Shown here in pieces: positions 18,420-27,498 of a stretch of 64,000 nucleotides of DNA (position 1 is the stretch's first letter; every line of letters begins with the position of its first letter). A program made the translations under genes and the position numbers. The stretch lies in the NCBI GenBank assembly GCA_022844345.1, contig JALHLU010000014.1, positions 1-64,000 of the forward strand, read 5' to 3'. The notes below the pieces were generated by a model. The model worked only from the letters and a program-made list of their open reading frames with translations, was not told where the DNA came from and did no database searches. This DNA comes from Hyphomonadaceae bacterium (GTDB lineage: Bacteria > Pseudomonadota > Alphaproteobacteria > Caulobacterales > Hyphomonadaceae).

Positions 18420-19381
18420 TGCCTTCTTCGACCTGGTCAGACGAAATCAAGCTTGTGCTCGACGCGGAAGGGCGTCCGGAGATCTATTGTGTCGCCGAGC
18501 ATATCCGCGGCGCAGTCATTGAGGCGGGATTTTCCAGTCGAAGCCGCATCACCAGTGGCTTGAAAGAAGCTTACAGGCCCTTCGGCATCGCCGAGAAAAC
18601 TCTGGCGGACGTGGTCGATGAGGCGTTGCGGCTGCTGGTGCTGAGCGGCGACATGGACGAATTCTCCACCGCCGGCGGCCGCGGTTATGTTTCCACCCCG
18701 CCGCGCGCCGTGACATTGGCCGGACGCTTCGTCGCCCTGCTCGGCGGAGTCCAAACTGAAGGAAGACCAGCGCTTGTGCGGCAAGCCGCCGAAGGGGTTT
18801 CGGAGGACGCTGCAGCTTCTATCGACTTGATCGAAGAACTTGGTCGTCCTCAGTGGCGTTCACTCCTGGTCGAATTGGGAGGCGCCGATGCTCCAGGTGA
18901 GACGCCAGCTATCCTTTATAATTTCGTCGTGGCAATGGCTTCGGGCGGTGAGCGCTACTCGTTGGACGAGCCGCAGAGCGTCGCAGTGCTCAGTGGTCGC
19001 GGGGCTTTTTTCGGCGCGCCAGACATTCCTCCAACCGGTCGCTGGAGCAAGGTGGCAAGCGATGGCTGTTATCCTGCGGCGATCAAGTCTGGCTACGTCA
19101 TCAAGCACGTTGTCTTGAACGTTTCCGGCAACCGGACAACGCTCTGGCAACCGCCGACCCACGATGCATGGCGCTGGATCGTCGTCGGCGCTACACTGGC
19201 CACAGGCGACCCTGTTCTCCGCTATGATGCTGGCGCGGCCAAGCTAGATTTCCTTGTCCCACCCCCGCGGCAAGCGGAGCGTGCGGCGCTTCTCTCCGGA
19301 TTGCGGGTGGGTCCGTGGTCTTGGGTCGTCGATCCTACCGCATTCGGCGTGATCGCTGACCTCATCGGTCAACGTCGCTGA
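18419..19381 (+). CDS. Unrecognised 320-residue protein, third gene of the DruE-like operon
   Basis: I do not recognise this family. The protein starts MPSSTWSDEIKLVLDAEGRP and contains an N-terminal region that could be a winged helix (IRGAVIEAGFSSRSRITSGL through ADVVDEALRLLVLSGDMDEF), suggesting a DNA-binding or adaptor role. The C-terminal half is beta-rich with many Trp residues (HDAWRWIVVG, VGPWSWVVDP). There is no signal peptide, membrane segment or catalytic motif I can name. Translational coupling to the NERD-helicase gene by a TGATG overlap implies a shared complex. Its 3' end overlaps the convergent SNF2 gene by 20 bp. Confidence 0.7.
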   Translation: MPSSTWSDEIKLVLDAEGRPEIYCVAEHIRGAVIEAGFSSRSRITSGLKEAYRPFGIAEKTLADVVDEALRLLVLSGDMDEFSTAGGRGYVSTPPRAVTLAGRFVALLGGVQTEGRPALVRQAAEGVSEDAAASIDLIEELGRPQWRSLLVELGGADAPGETPAILYNFVVAMASGGERYSLDEPQSVAVLSGRGAFFGAPDIPPTGRWSKVASDGCYPAAIKSGYVIKHVVLNVSGNRTTLWQPPTHDAWRWIVVGATLATGDPVLRYDAGAAKLDFLVPPPRQAERAALLSGLRVGPWSWVVDPTAFGVIADLIGQRR

Positions 19382-22220
19382 CAGGGCGGGGAACGACCCA
19401 AAATATTCGATTCTTTTCCAGATAGCTTCCCGAAGCGACCGCCGCCTCTAGGCCTTTGAGACGATTCTCGCGACCAACCCACACCGCTTGCGCCAATCTC
19501 AGTGCGAGGTCAGAGCCACGTTTGAGTGCTCGATTGAACTCGAACTTCGTGTCCAGTCTGTCCGCCGCTTTGATCTCAGCCTGCACGGCGGCAATCAGAT
19601 TCTCAGCCTCAGCCTCAGATCCGAAGAGCCGACCGGTCAGCGCAGAGCGAACGGCAACGACCGCCCGCGACAGGCACTCGCTTCCTAGTTTTTTCAACTG
19701 CGCTTCCCCCGCCTCAGTTGCGGAGGCATGGCGCGCGTCTGACAAATCTGTGCGCAATTTTCCGATCTGGCGAGCGTACTTCCGATCGTAAAGCGGGTCA
19801 AAAAGGGCAGGGGCAGCCTCGCTCGCAATTCGCGGCGCCCCCTCATTTTCTTCAACGACCGCGACAAGCACTTCTGGGGGGGCGAGATCTTTGAGCCAAC
19901 GACGATCGGCTTCGAACTGCGATAGGGCGAGGCGGATCATGCTGTTGCGAGCGTCGCGCTCGGGCTTGGAAAGTTCAGCGCTCTCCGCACCGAAAAGGGA
20001 ATCCATGTCGAACGTCATGCGGGACGAGGGGTCGAGTTCAGCCGTGAGGACCAAGAGACGGCGACCTGCCCAGCGAAGGGCTGGGTGGCCGGTTGGATAT
20101 CCGACAACGAACTCTGCACGACTGTCGGGCTTGGGTGCCAGGCGCTCAAAGTCGCGGATCAGGTCATCATGAAGCGAACAGCCGTGATCAAAAAAATGCA
20201 AGCGGCGGGGCGTATCATCGTCTTGCTTGATGTGAGTCGTGGGAGGGCATTCGATGGCCGCCCGGCGAGTGATGTAAGCCTGCCGGTGATAGGAGCTCTT
20301 GGGATCAAGATCGGCGAGCAAAGTATCGCCCGGACGTGGCCGCGACCTGTACCACACCGTCTTGAACCGCTGGTCCTCCATCTGGCCATTTCGCACGTCG
20401 AGATAGTCCTCGCAGGCCAGCCTCATGAAGAGTTCCGATGCGCGCTCCCGCATAAAAAACCAGTCCCACGGATAGTTTTCAACTTCGGCCATCGGGGAGG
20501 CGTATGCGCGCGTGCGAAGTCGCGTCTCCAAGCGAGCGGCTATCGAGGTGCGAGCGGCAGGTGGAAGGCGAGTCTCGTTCAGCCAGGCATCGGATACCTC
20601 GCCTAACTCGCGCGCCTCCCGAGCGGCGTCATTCCAACCAACGCCGGTGTGTCCTTCTGCGGCTTCCGCGATCGCAGCGGTAATTCCCGCCCACTCATCC
20701 TCGTCGAACACCTCGCTTTTGAGGAACACGCCTGTGCCCTCGAGGACACTGAGGATCTGGTTCTCAATGGATCCTTCGGTGACAATCGGAGTAATCGTAA
20801 TCCGGCGGTTCGATGGCCGACCTTTTGTGCCCAGACGATCTATTCGTCCAATCCACTGCTGGATGTCGAGCGGCGACCACGGCAGAGCAAAAAAAATGAT
20901 CTCATCTGCGAACTGCAGGTTGTGGCCTTCTCGAGCGGCGTCGGCCGCGACCAAGACCTTGGCTTCGCCGCTGATGAAATCATCGAGCGCCTCGTTGAGC
21001 ATCGCGACTTGGACCTCGAGATCTGCTGCGGCGCCAACCGTGCGGCGCTTCTTGGCGACTTGAACATCTGCGAGTTTTTCAAGCGCGTCGCGGACGTAGT
21101 CGGTTGTCGGATTGTCGTCCGCAACCACAACGATCCGCGTGTCCGGATTTCGCGCTTGAACGCTACGAACATGATCAATGAGGGCATCCAGCTTGGCGTC
21201 GCCAGGTTCATCGCGGAGGCATCTGTCGATGGACTGCCACGCCGCCTGCACCTCAGCGGGACTGCGGCGAAGCGTGCTGATCCTTTCCGTGAGCGATGCC
21301 CGACTACGTCCAGCAACCTGCAATAGCAGATCGTGGCGAAGCTCGACATTGTTGCGAAACGCCGCATCGAGATAGGATCGCGTTGCGCTGGGCCGCGCGA
21401 TGTCTCCGTCGGTGGGCGCCAGACGTATAGGCTGATAGACCCGCTTTGGAAGCGCGTCGGGATAATCAGCGCGTACTGTGCGGATGAGGCGGCGATACAG
21501 GCCATAGCTCTCCGCCATCGCTCGCCGCCGGACTACGTCAGTCTGTCGGACTTCATGGCGCTCAATCGCCCGCGTTTCGCGCTCTGCGAGCACCTCGAGA
21601 ATGTCGCGTCCCTCTGCATGGGCGATTCGATCAGCTTCTGGTTCGAGCAACGACATCAACTCGCCTCTGCTTGAGGAGAGGTGAAGGGCAGGGGTTGCGG
21701 TCAGGACAAGTATATTCGGGATGACTCGAGCCGCCGCGATCAGATCTCGTCGGACTTGAACCTGCAGCCGAGTGAATTCGTCGACGATTAGAAGATCGAG
21801 CTTCTCAGCTGCGATCTTGCCAGCGAGCAGCCTGCTGGCGCGAACCATTCGAAGGACGAGATTGCCCGTCGCATCACCTGGTTCGCCGGCCTCGATGGGC
21901 ACAACGTGGCCCCGCGTGATGAGTTCTTCGGCCCATTGCGAGGCAAGATCGTCAGGGACCACGAGGGCGCAATTGAAGGTCCGTGGGCTCTGAGCGGCAA
22001 GTGCTCGCATCACCATAATGGCCTGAATAGTCTTTCCCAGCCCAACTTCGTCTGCAAGCAGCCACCGGCAAGCAACTCCGGTCACCATCCGATGCACGCT
22101 GTCGAGTTGATGAGGATAGGCGAATGCCCCGACGCCCAATGCGCCCAGCAAGGCTTGGTCACGATCGATGCGGCGGGATTGCGCGTGGATACCGAGAAGC
22201 AGACGATGAAACTCGCTCAT
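19362..22220 (-). CDS. SNF2-family (HepA/DrmD-like) helicase
   Basis: A 952-residue SNF2-type SF2 ATPase. The Walker A region is LLADEVGLGKT (DEVGLGKT 57-64). The Walker B is DEFT (147-150, LLIVDEFTRLQ) instead of the usual DEAH/DESH. Motif III is LVLTATPA (about 172-178), and the helicase-C motifs V and VI are AADAAREGHNLQFADEII and QQWIGRIDRLGTKGR (about 445-460). The layout resembles the SNF2 proteins of DISARM (DrmD) and other phage-defence loci, but I cannot assign it to one of them. It is the second gene of a leftward pair, its ATG overlapping the upstream stop by four bases. It is convergent with the 320-residue gene. Confidence 0.87.
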   Translation of the reverse strand: MSEFHRLLLGIHAQSRRIDRDQALLGALGVGAFAYPHQLDSVHRMVTGVACRWLLADEVGLGKTIQAIMVMRALAAQSPRTFNCALVVPDDLASQWAEELITRGHVVPIEAGEPGDATGNLVLRMVRASRLLAGKIAAEKLDLLIVDEFTRLQVQVRRDLIAAARVIPNILVLTATPALHLSSSRGELMSLLEPEADRIAHAEGRDILEVLAERETRAIERHEVRQTDVVRRRAMAESYGLYRRLIRTVRADYPDALPKRVYQPIRLAPTDGDIARPSATRSYLDAAFRNNVELRHDLLLQVAGRSRASLTERISTLRRSPAEVQAAWQSIDRCLRDEPGDAKLDALIDHVRSVQARNPDTRIVVVADDNPTTDYVRDALEKLADVQVAKKRRTVGAAADLEVQVAMLNEALDDFISGEAKVLVAADAAREGHNLQFADEIIFFALPWSPLDIQQWIGRIDRLGTKGRPSNRRITITPIVTEGSIENQILSVLEGTGVFLKSEVFDEDEWAGITAAIAEAAEGHTGVGWNDAAREARELGEVSDAWLNETRLPPAARTSIAARLETRLRTRAYASPMAEVENYPWDWFFMRERASELFMRLACEDYLDVRNGQMEDQRFKTVWYRSRPRPGDTLLADLDPKSSYHRQAYITRRAAIECPPTTHIKQDDDTPRRLHFFDHGCSLHDDLIRDFERLAPKPDSRAEFVVGYPTGHPALRWAGRRLLVLTAELDPSSRMTFDMDSLFGAESAELSKPERDARNSMIRLALSQFEADRRWLKDLAPPEVLVAVVEENEGAPRIASEAAPALFDPLYDRKYARQIGKLRTDLSDARHASATEAGEAQLKKLGSECLSRAVVAVRSALTGRLFGSEAEAENLIAAVQAEIKAADRLDTKFEFNRALKRGSDLALRLAQAVWVGRENRLKGLEAAVASGSYLEKNRIFWVVPRPVSDVDR

Positions 22221-25114
22221 TGGACTGCACCGGCAGTTGCAGCAGCCAGGCGGAGAGCGGCGTAACGCGTTGCTCGTGAGACAAACGGGTCAACCGCCAG
22301 CACTCGGACAACGCCGTCGACATCGTCGCAGGTGGAGGGCGAGAGCCAAAGTTGTATCGCCGCTGCCGCCGCTTCGGGGCTGAGTTGTCCCCGTGGAAGC
22401 GCGAACGCTCGCGTCCACGCAGCAACATCCTCGGCAAGTTCGGCGAGGCTGAGACCCACATAAGATCTCCGCGCCAGACTTTGTCCGCCAGCAGTCGGCG
22501 CAAGTAGCCTCACCAGCGACTGCCGCTGGATTAATTGAAGTGCGCGCTCAGCCGCTGCCTCCCAATCCGCTGATGGGCTTCCGAAATCAAAGTCGTCTTC
22601 GACGTCCAGCAGGGCGCCGCCAGCGTGCAGTTCGGCGATGACTTCGGAAAAAGCAGTGTTCAAGGCGTCGTCCATGGCACCGTCAGCCGGCAGTGCATTC
22701 GCCAGTGGCCAGGCCGGGTCGTTGGCAATGGCATGTCGGCGGAAGGCACTGGCAAAGTGACTCTCTTCAACGGACTCTATCGAGGGGTGCAGCGTGACGA
22801 GGCCGCGCTCGATCGCGAGTCGCCAGATCGCGTCATGAGCGTCCGTGGGGTCGGAGGCGCTCGACTGTTCGGCGAGCGACCACGACATGCCGCAGAGATC
22901 GACGACCAGCGGCCCTTCGAACTGACGCAGCACGCGCGCTTTTGCGGCAATTGAAGGTAGCGACATGCAAAGCGCTCGGGCCCAGGCGACACGTGCGCGC
23001 GCGATGTCGCCAACCCCCCGGCCCGCATCGAATATGCGCCGCGTTCCTACGTCATCCCCGAAATGCGCATCGAGATCGCCGAGGTCCAACGTGTCAGACG
23101 TGAACACTTGCGCCGGGTCCACAATCCGACCGTCGGTGGTTTCCAGTCCATACGCGATCGCGCCACGTCGTGGTTCGCAGATGGCTGGAGCAGGATCGAA
23201 GCGGTGAGGACGGCGTGCGGTTGCCGCCACCAAGACCGTATCCAAGTTGACGCCGTCGAGTTCGGGAGTGTCACCAATCCACTGGACGGTGGCCGCAGGC
23301 CGCGCGAGCGGGATGTTCAAGGCAATCGTGCGTCCGATGACAATGCGCAGCAAGCCTTTGCCGGATCCGATCAGCCTCGCGCGGACTGAATCTTCGTACA
23401 GATTGGCAAGTAGCGGTGATGACCCAGGGACCGTCATCGGCAAGTTCGGCAGGCGATCATGACCGCGGGCGAGCAAGCGTCCACCAACCTCCAATTCCGT
23501 AGACATAGAGACATCGCGAAGCGGCAACGTGCCTTCGACACGAAGCTGTAGCCGCCGTTCAATCAACGCTTCGAAAGCCGTGTTCCGTTCGAACATCGTA
23601 ACCGCAATCGGGGCTTCGCTTCCGACAAAGTCTTTCGCCTCCGCACGCACCGGAGGCGAACCCCCAGAGGCAAGGCGCCCACCGGGGGCAAGGCGTTGCG
23701 GAACTGCCGCGCTCGCGGGTTCATCGCCGTCCCGGTAAATCAGGAAGGAGCGCCCTGGCCGCACGATGGGACGAGGCGCACTGATCGCGTCGATCGGATG
23801 ACGAGCAAGTTTCATGCGGCTCTGCGAAGCAAGAAGGCCTTCCCGGGACAGAATCGCGCGATCCCCGGCATTGGCGAGGTTGGCTTCGAAGACCGAATAG
23901 CCACAGCACGGCGCGACTTTGCGGAGTCCTGTCAGATTGGCGCCGCCCGGCCGGATGGCGATCCAGGCGTGCCCAGCAGTCTGTTCGAAGACATCTTCGA
24001 GCCGTTGCTCCGCCTGATTGCGGCTGTCGTCCACGTCGAAGAGCAGGGTCGTGTTCCAACTCACCGAACGCGCCGCAAGAGCCGTTGCGATTTGGCTCCC
24101 GCCGCCAAATACTTCCGCCGCGCTGGGATACGCCGGAGCGTCTTCTGCGGGAACTGCGGGCATCGACAGGATAAAGGGGCCGGGACTCAGGGCCGTGTCC
24201 GGATGGAGGAAGGCACCGGCGCCCCACAAGCTAGGTCGCCAGCCCGCGGACCGGGCCAGTATACGAGCCTCGTCAAGTAGAGCAGGCGGCAAAGCTGGCC
24301 AGGTCACCAGCATTCGCAGGCCTAGTGCATCCCGAGCGAGCGAAAGGCGTCCGGGCGTTTGCTCTCCAGGCCCTGCGGCCTTCGCACTTCGCGCGCGGAT
24401 GCGCCCAGCGCGCATGGAAAAGAACGACTCTGAGTTCTCTGAGATCGCGCGCTTCAGACGAGCGAAGCTCTTCTCCGGCAACAAGGTCTGGCGGTTTTCA
24501 GTCACGAGCGCTGCTAAAACCCGGGTTGACGGAGCTTCAAATCTCAACCAGTCAGCCAGACGCGCGCCTTCGGCCGCGCTGGCCCATGCCCTCAAACTCG
24601 GAAAGTTGATGGTTCGCCCAACGCCGGGAAGCGCCATAATGGGCGCCCGGGCGATCAAACGCGTGACCGGTCCGATGAGATCAACCGGCAGCAGCGCGTT
24701 CGCAATCGGCCATGAGATGATCGAAAAGTGACTGCTAAACGCGCTCTCAGAAGGATGTATAACCTGGTGGCGCTTGGCCATCTCGCCGAACACATCTCCA
24801 AGGCGGACGCGTTGCGCCATCGTAATGGGGAAACCAAACGCGTCGGCGAGTTTGTCCCAGAACACTGTGCCGACTCCCTCGAACCGAAATCCGATCTCAG
24901 ACGCAACGGCGCAGGTGAGGAGCGGCACTCTCAACAGGAGTTTGTCGAGATCGACTTCGGGGACCGGAGCGGTGAGTCGATCGAATGGACCTTGCCAAAG
25001 ATCGACCGAGTCCACGGCTTCGATAAGAGCGATGGCCCCGACTTCGCGGTTAAGCGCTACGATGGACGAGCGGAGTTGACGCTCCAACTCATCCAAATCC
25101 CCCCAACTCGCCAT
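22217..25114 (-). CDS. Unrecognised 965-residue protein paired with the SNF2 helicase
   Basis: A large soluble protein of unknown family. The start chosen is ATG at 25114 (MASWGDLDELERQLRSSIVA) because the in-frame extension to 25309 is Arg-rich and looks like untranslated promoter DNA. I see no P-loop, nuclease or methylase motif. The middle carries repeated segments rich in Pro, Gly and Ala. The C-terminal 250 residues contain helical, Trp-containing stretches (GPLVVDLCGMSWSLAEQS, DAHDAIWRLAIERGL). It is tightly coupled to the SNF2 gene (four-base overlap), so the two products probably act together. Whether it matches Druantia DruH or another defence subunit needs a profile search. Confidence 0.65.
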   Translation of the reverse strand: MASWGDLDELERQLRSSIVALNREVGAIALIEAVDSVDLWQGPFDRLTAPVPEVDLDKLLLRVPLLTCAVASEIGFRFEGVGTVFWDKLADAFGFPITMAQRVRLGDVFGEMAKRHQVIHPSESAFSSHFSIISWPIANALLPVDLIGPVTRLIARAPIMALPGVGRTINFPSLRAWASAAEGARLADWLRFEAPSTRVLAALVTENRQTLLPEKSFARLKRAISENSESFFSMRAGRIRARSAKAAGPGEQTPGRLSLARDALGLRMLVTWPALPPALLDEARILARSAGWRPSLWGAGAFLHPDTALSPGPFILSMPAVPAEDAPAYPSAAEVFGGGSQIATALAARSVSWNTTLLFDVDDSRNQAEQRLEDVFEQTAGHAWIAIRPGGANLTGLRKVAPCCGYSVFEANLANAGDRAILSREGLLASQSRMKLARHPIDAISAPRPIVRPGRSFLIYRDGDEPASAAVPQRLAPGGRLASGGSPPVRAEAKDFVGSEAPIAVTMFERNTAFEALIERRLQLRVEGTLPLRDVSMSTELEVGGRLLARGHDRLPNLPMTVPGSSPLLANLYEDSVRARLIGSGKGLLRIVIGRTIALNIPLARPAATVQWIGDTPELDGVNLDTVLVAATARRPHRFDPAPAICEPRRGAIAYGLETTDGRIVDPAQVFTSDTLDLGDLDAHFGDDVGTRRIFDAGRGVGDIARARVAWARALCMSLPSIAAKARVLRQFEGPLVVDLCGMSWSLAEQSSASDPTDAHDAIWRLAIERGLVTLHPSIESVEESHFASAFRRHAIANDPAWPLANALPADGAMDDALNTAFSEVIAELHAGGALLDVEDDFDFGSPSADWEAAAERALQLIQRQSLVRLLAPTAGGQSLARRSYVGLSLAELAEDVAAWTRAFALPRGQLSPEAAAAAIQLWLSPSTCDDVDGVVRVLAVDPFVSRATRYAALRLAAATAGAVQ

Positions 25115-25165
25115 CGAAGCCGCCCGTGCCTCGTTTTCGCCGTTCCGCAAATCGTACGGTTCGTG

Positions 25166-25186
25166 TCGATTCGTAGAACGATTCGA
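25166..25186. promoter_or_regulatory. Operator-like inverted repeat in the divergent promoter gap
   Basis: Arms TCGATTCGT (25166-25174) and ACGATTCGA (25178-25186) are complementary at eight of nine positions around a 3-bp centre. The repeat lies in the 262-bp gap between the leftward 965-residue/SNF2 pair and the rightward ATPase gene, where a shared regulator would bind. Confidence 0.35.
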
Positions 25187-25376
25187 CCGTGCAAAAAATC
25201 GTTTATTTTCTGAGGCCCGGCCTTGGGCAATCGTTGGACACCAAGCGAATTTGCGTCGAACTGCTGACCATTCGAGCAAAAAACGCTGATCTCGGGGTGC
25301 GCCGCGCACATCGAAGCCAAATCCTGGACTAGTGGGGTGTCACCAGCGGCCAAGCGCCGTGATCAAGGAGAATGAC

Positions 25377-27311
25377 ATGACGACCGAACCCGAGACTAGC
25401 GATCGCCTGCTCACCGAAGTAGAACGGCAGCAGAAGTACCTAGCGAAGCTCCCGAAGAATTTCAATTTCCCACTGTTTAACGCAGCACAGGCGCTCGAGT
25501 CCCAGCGTCGCAGCGGTTACCGGAACACGGCAGCAGCGGCGCGAGAGATCGTAGACAACGCGATCGAGGCCGGGGCCACCCGCGTTGACATATGCTTCGA
25601 GCGCCCGCTCACGAAGGGTAACAAGACCGCCGAGGCCATCACGTCGATCGCATTCATCGACAACGGGTCGGGCATGATCCCGAAGATGGCTCAGTACGCC
25701 CTTTCCTGGGGCGCGGGCACCCACTTCGACGATCCTTCCTTCATCGGCAAGTTCGGCTTCGGTTTGCCGAATGCATCGATCAATCAGACTCGACTGGTCG
25801 AGGTCTATACAAAGGTGCTTGGCTCGAAGACCGTCACGAAGGCGTGGCTGGATGCGCGGGACGTGAAAGATCACGGGCTTCAGCAAATTCCCGACCCCGT
25901 CGATGCCAAGCTTCCCGATTTCGTGCAGAAATATCTCGACAAGGCTGGCCTGCCATTCGATCACGGCACGGTGGTTGTCTGGGTCAATCCCGATCGCATC
26001 TCGTATCGCAAGGCGTCGGTGATGCGCGAGCACCTAGTCGATGACTTCGGCGTCACGTATCGCTATCTGCTGGACAAGGTCGAACTCCATGTCGAGAGCG
26101 CCAAGATCGAGCCGGTTGATCCGCTTTTCCTGACGCCGTCTGCTCGCTACTTCAAGTCGGCCGAAGCCGGCGGCGCCAAGCAGATCCGTGACTGGAATAT
26201 CGCGGTGAAGTATGTGCGCGACCCAGACAGCGGGATGATGGAGTTGGAAAAGGTCGAAGATGTCAGCGAGTTGGATTCCAAGGATCCCAACATCGTGGCG
26301 GCCGGGGCGATCTATGTACGAGTGAGTCGTTTTCCCTACGGCTTCGCGGAGTGGGCCGGCAAGGGCAAAAAAGCCGAGACGGACGCACACAAGCGCTTCG
26401 AAATCCGCAAAACGCGCCGCGGGATGTCGTTTGTCCGCGCCGGTCGGGAAATCGAAACGGTCGATGTGTTTCCAAAATCGACCAAGGAAATCGCCAAGGG
26501 TTTGGGCGAGTGGCCATTGCTCCAGTCCTACGCCTATCACTGGGGCATTGAAGTGCAGTTCGACCCCCGGTTGGACGAGATCTTTGGCATCACCAACGAT
26601 AAGCAAACGGTCAGGCCGATCGAGAGCCTATGGAGGTTGCTTGCCGACGTGGAAGTCGATGACCAACTCGGCAAGGAGCAGTCTTGGCAAAGCAGTACGC
26701 GTCGCGAACAGAACCTGAAACGCAAAGCGGAAAAGGCGGCGCGCGCGCAGGAGCCGACCCCCGCCGAGACGGCCGCGGCCGCCGCTGACAGCATTGGCGG
26801 GCGCAAGCCGAAGGTCGCCGATCACCACAAGGGACAAGCGCGTACCGATCTGGAGACTGCAGCCGGCAAGCGTGCCGGTATCGATCAGACGTCGATCGAC
26901 CAGGCCCGCAAGGCTCTTGAAGAGGAAGCCAGGAAACGTCCCTACGTCATCGACTTCTTCGACGATGCTCACGGCCCGTTTTACAAGCCCGATTGGGAAA
27001 GCGGCGTCCAGGTGGCTGTGCTGATAAACAGGCAGCATCCGTTCTTCCAAGTCCTCTACGGGCCGCTTCTGGACTTGCCCAACGGAGCGCAGACACAGCA
27101 AGCTCTGGATGTCATGCTGATTGCTCTCGCTCGTGCCGAACTGCAGACCGACGATGAGACGGCATCGCTCTGGTATCAGGCGCAACGCGAACGTGCCTGG
27201 AGCCCGTTTATGGCTGACGCGCTCAAGGTTCTGCATCAGAAGATGATGCCGACCGACGAGGAAGCCGCTGAAGCGCGCAATCGCGGCGAGGAACTGCAGG
27301 CAGCGGAATAG
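25377..27311 (+). CDS. GHL-family (gyrase/Hsp90/MutL/MORC-like) ATPase, paralogue 1
   Basis: A 644-residue protein with a Bergerat-fold ATPase at its N-terminus. The N box has E57 and N61 (AREIVDNAIEAG), the G1 box is DNGSG (95-99) and the G2 box is GKFGFGLPNAS (124 onward). A KQ motif (FGITNDKQTV, about residue 410) fits the switch lysine of the transducer domain of GHL ATPases. A Lys/Ala-rich linker follows and then a C-terminal domain around PYVIDFFDDAHGPFYKP and INRQHPFFQVLYGPL. The start ATG 25377 follows an AAGGAG box, and an upstream in-frame ATG at 25332 has none. It shares the rare string EPVDPLFLTP with the second ATPase at 28164, so the two are paralogues and may form a heteromeric clamp. 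Confidence 0.85.
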   Translation: MTTEPETSDRLLTEVERQQKYLAKLPKNFNFPLFNAAQALESQRRSGYRNTAAAAREIVDNAIEAGATRVDICFERPLTKGNKTAEAITSIAFIDNGSGMIPKMAQYALSWGAGTHFDDPSFIGKFGFGLPNASINQTRLVEVYTKVLGSKTVTKAWLDARDVKDHGLQQIPDPVDAKLPDFVQKYLDKAGLPFDHGTVVVWVNPDRISYRKASVMREHLVDDFGVTYRYLLDKVELHVESAKIEPVDPLFLTPSARYFKSAEAGGAKQIRDWNIAVKYVRDPDSGMMELEKVEDVSELDSKDPNIVAAGAIYVRVSRFPYGFAEWAGKGKKAETDAHKRFEIRKTRRGMSFVRAGREIETVDVFPKSTKEIAKGLGEWPLLQSYAYHWGIEVQFDPRLDEIFGITNDKQTVRPIESLWRLLADVEVDDQLGKEQSWQSSTRREQNLKRKAEKAARAQEPTPAETAAAAADSIGGRKPKVADHHKGQARTDLETAAGKRAGIDQTSIDQARKALEEEARKRPYVIDFFDDAHGPFYKPDWESGVQVAVLINRQHPFFQVLYGPLLDLPNGAQTQQALDVMLIALARAELQTDDETASLWYQAQRERAWSPFMADALKVLHQKMMPTDEEAAEARNRGEELQAAE

Positions 27312-27316
27312 TCAGG

Positions 27317-27345
27317 AGGCGGAGCGCTCACGCGCTCCGCCTTTT
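27317..27345 (+). terminator. Rho-independent terminator after GHL ATPase 1
   Basis: A perfect 10-bp stem, AGGCGGAGCG (27317-27326) with CGCTCCGCCT (27333-27342), a 6-nt loop and then a run of T. It lies 5 bp after the ATPase stop codon and separates this gene from the following three-gene unit. Confidence 0.85.
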
Positions 27346-27361
27346 CTCTGTGGCAGGGCGC

Positions 27362-27387
27362 ACTTAACCCTGTTATCTTGGTTAAGT
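27362..27387. promoter_or_regulatory. Inverted repeat upstream of the sigma-like gene (operator candidate)
   Basis: Perfect 8-bp arms ACTTAACC (27362-27369) and GGTTAAGT (27380-27387) are separated by 10 bp. The repeat lies between the terminator and the GTG start at 27499, so it probably sits at the promoter of the sigma-like/ATPase 2/DruA-like unit. Confidence 0.5.
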
Positions 27388-27498
27388 AGAGTACAGCTCG
27401 ACGACCAGTGTAGGCGCGGCCATGAGCCGCCATGTCCCCGGACGCTGCAACGGCCTTCAGCTGAGTTTTGAAGGCACAAGCAGCGAAAGGAGGGCACC

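Noticed and set aside
24018-24731. Plus-strand frame of 237 codons inside the 965-residue gene
   Set aside because: It is a shadow with skewed Arg/Ser/Ala content and no ribosome-binding site; the minus-strand gene has the coherent protein.
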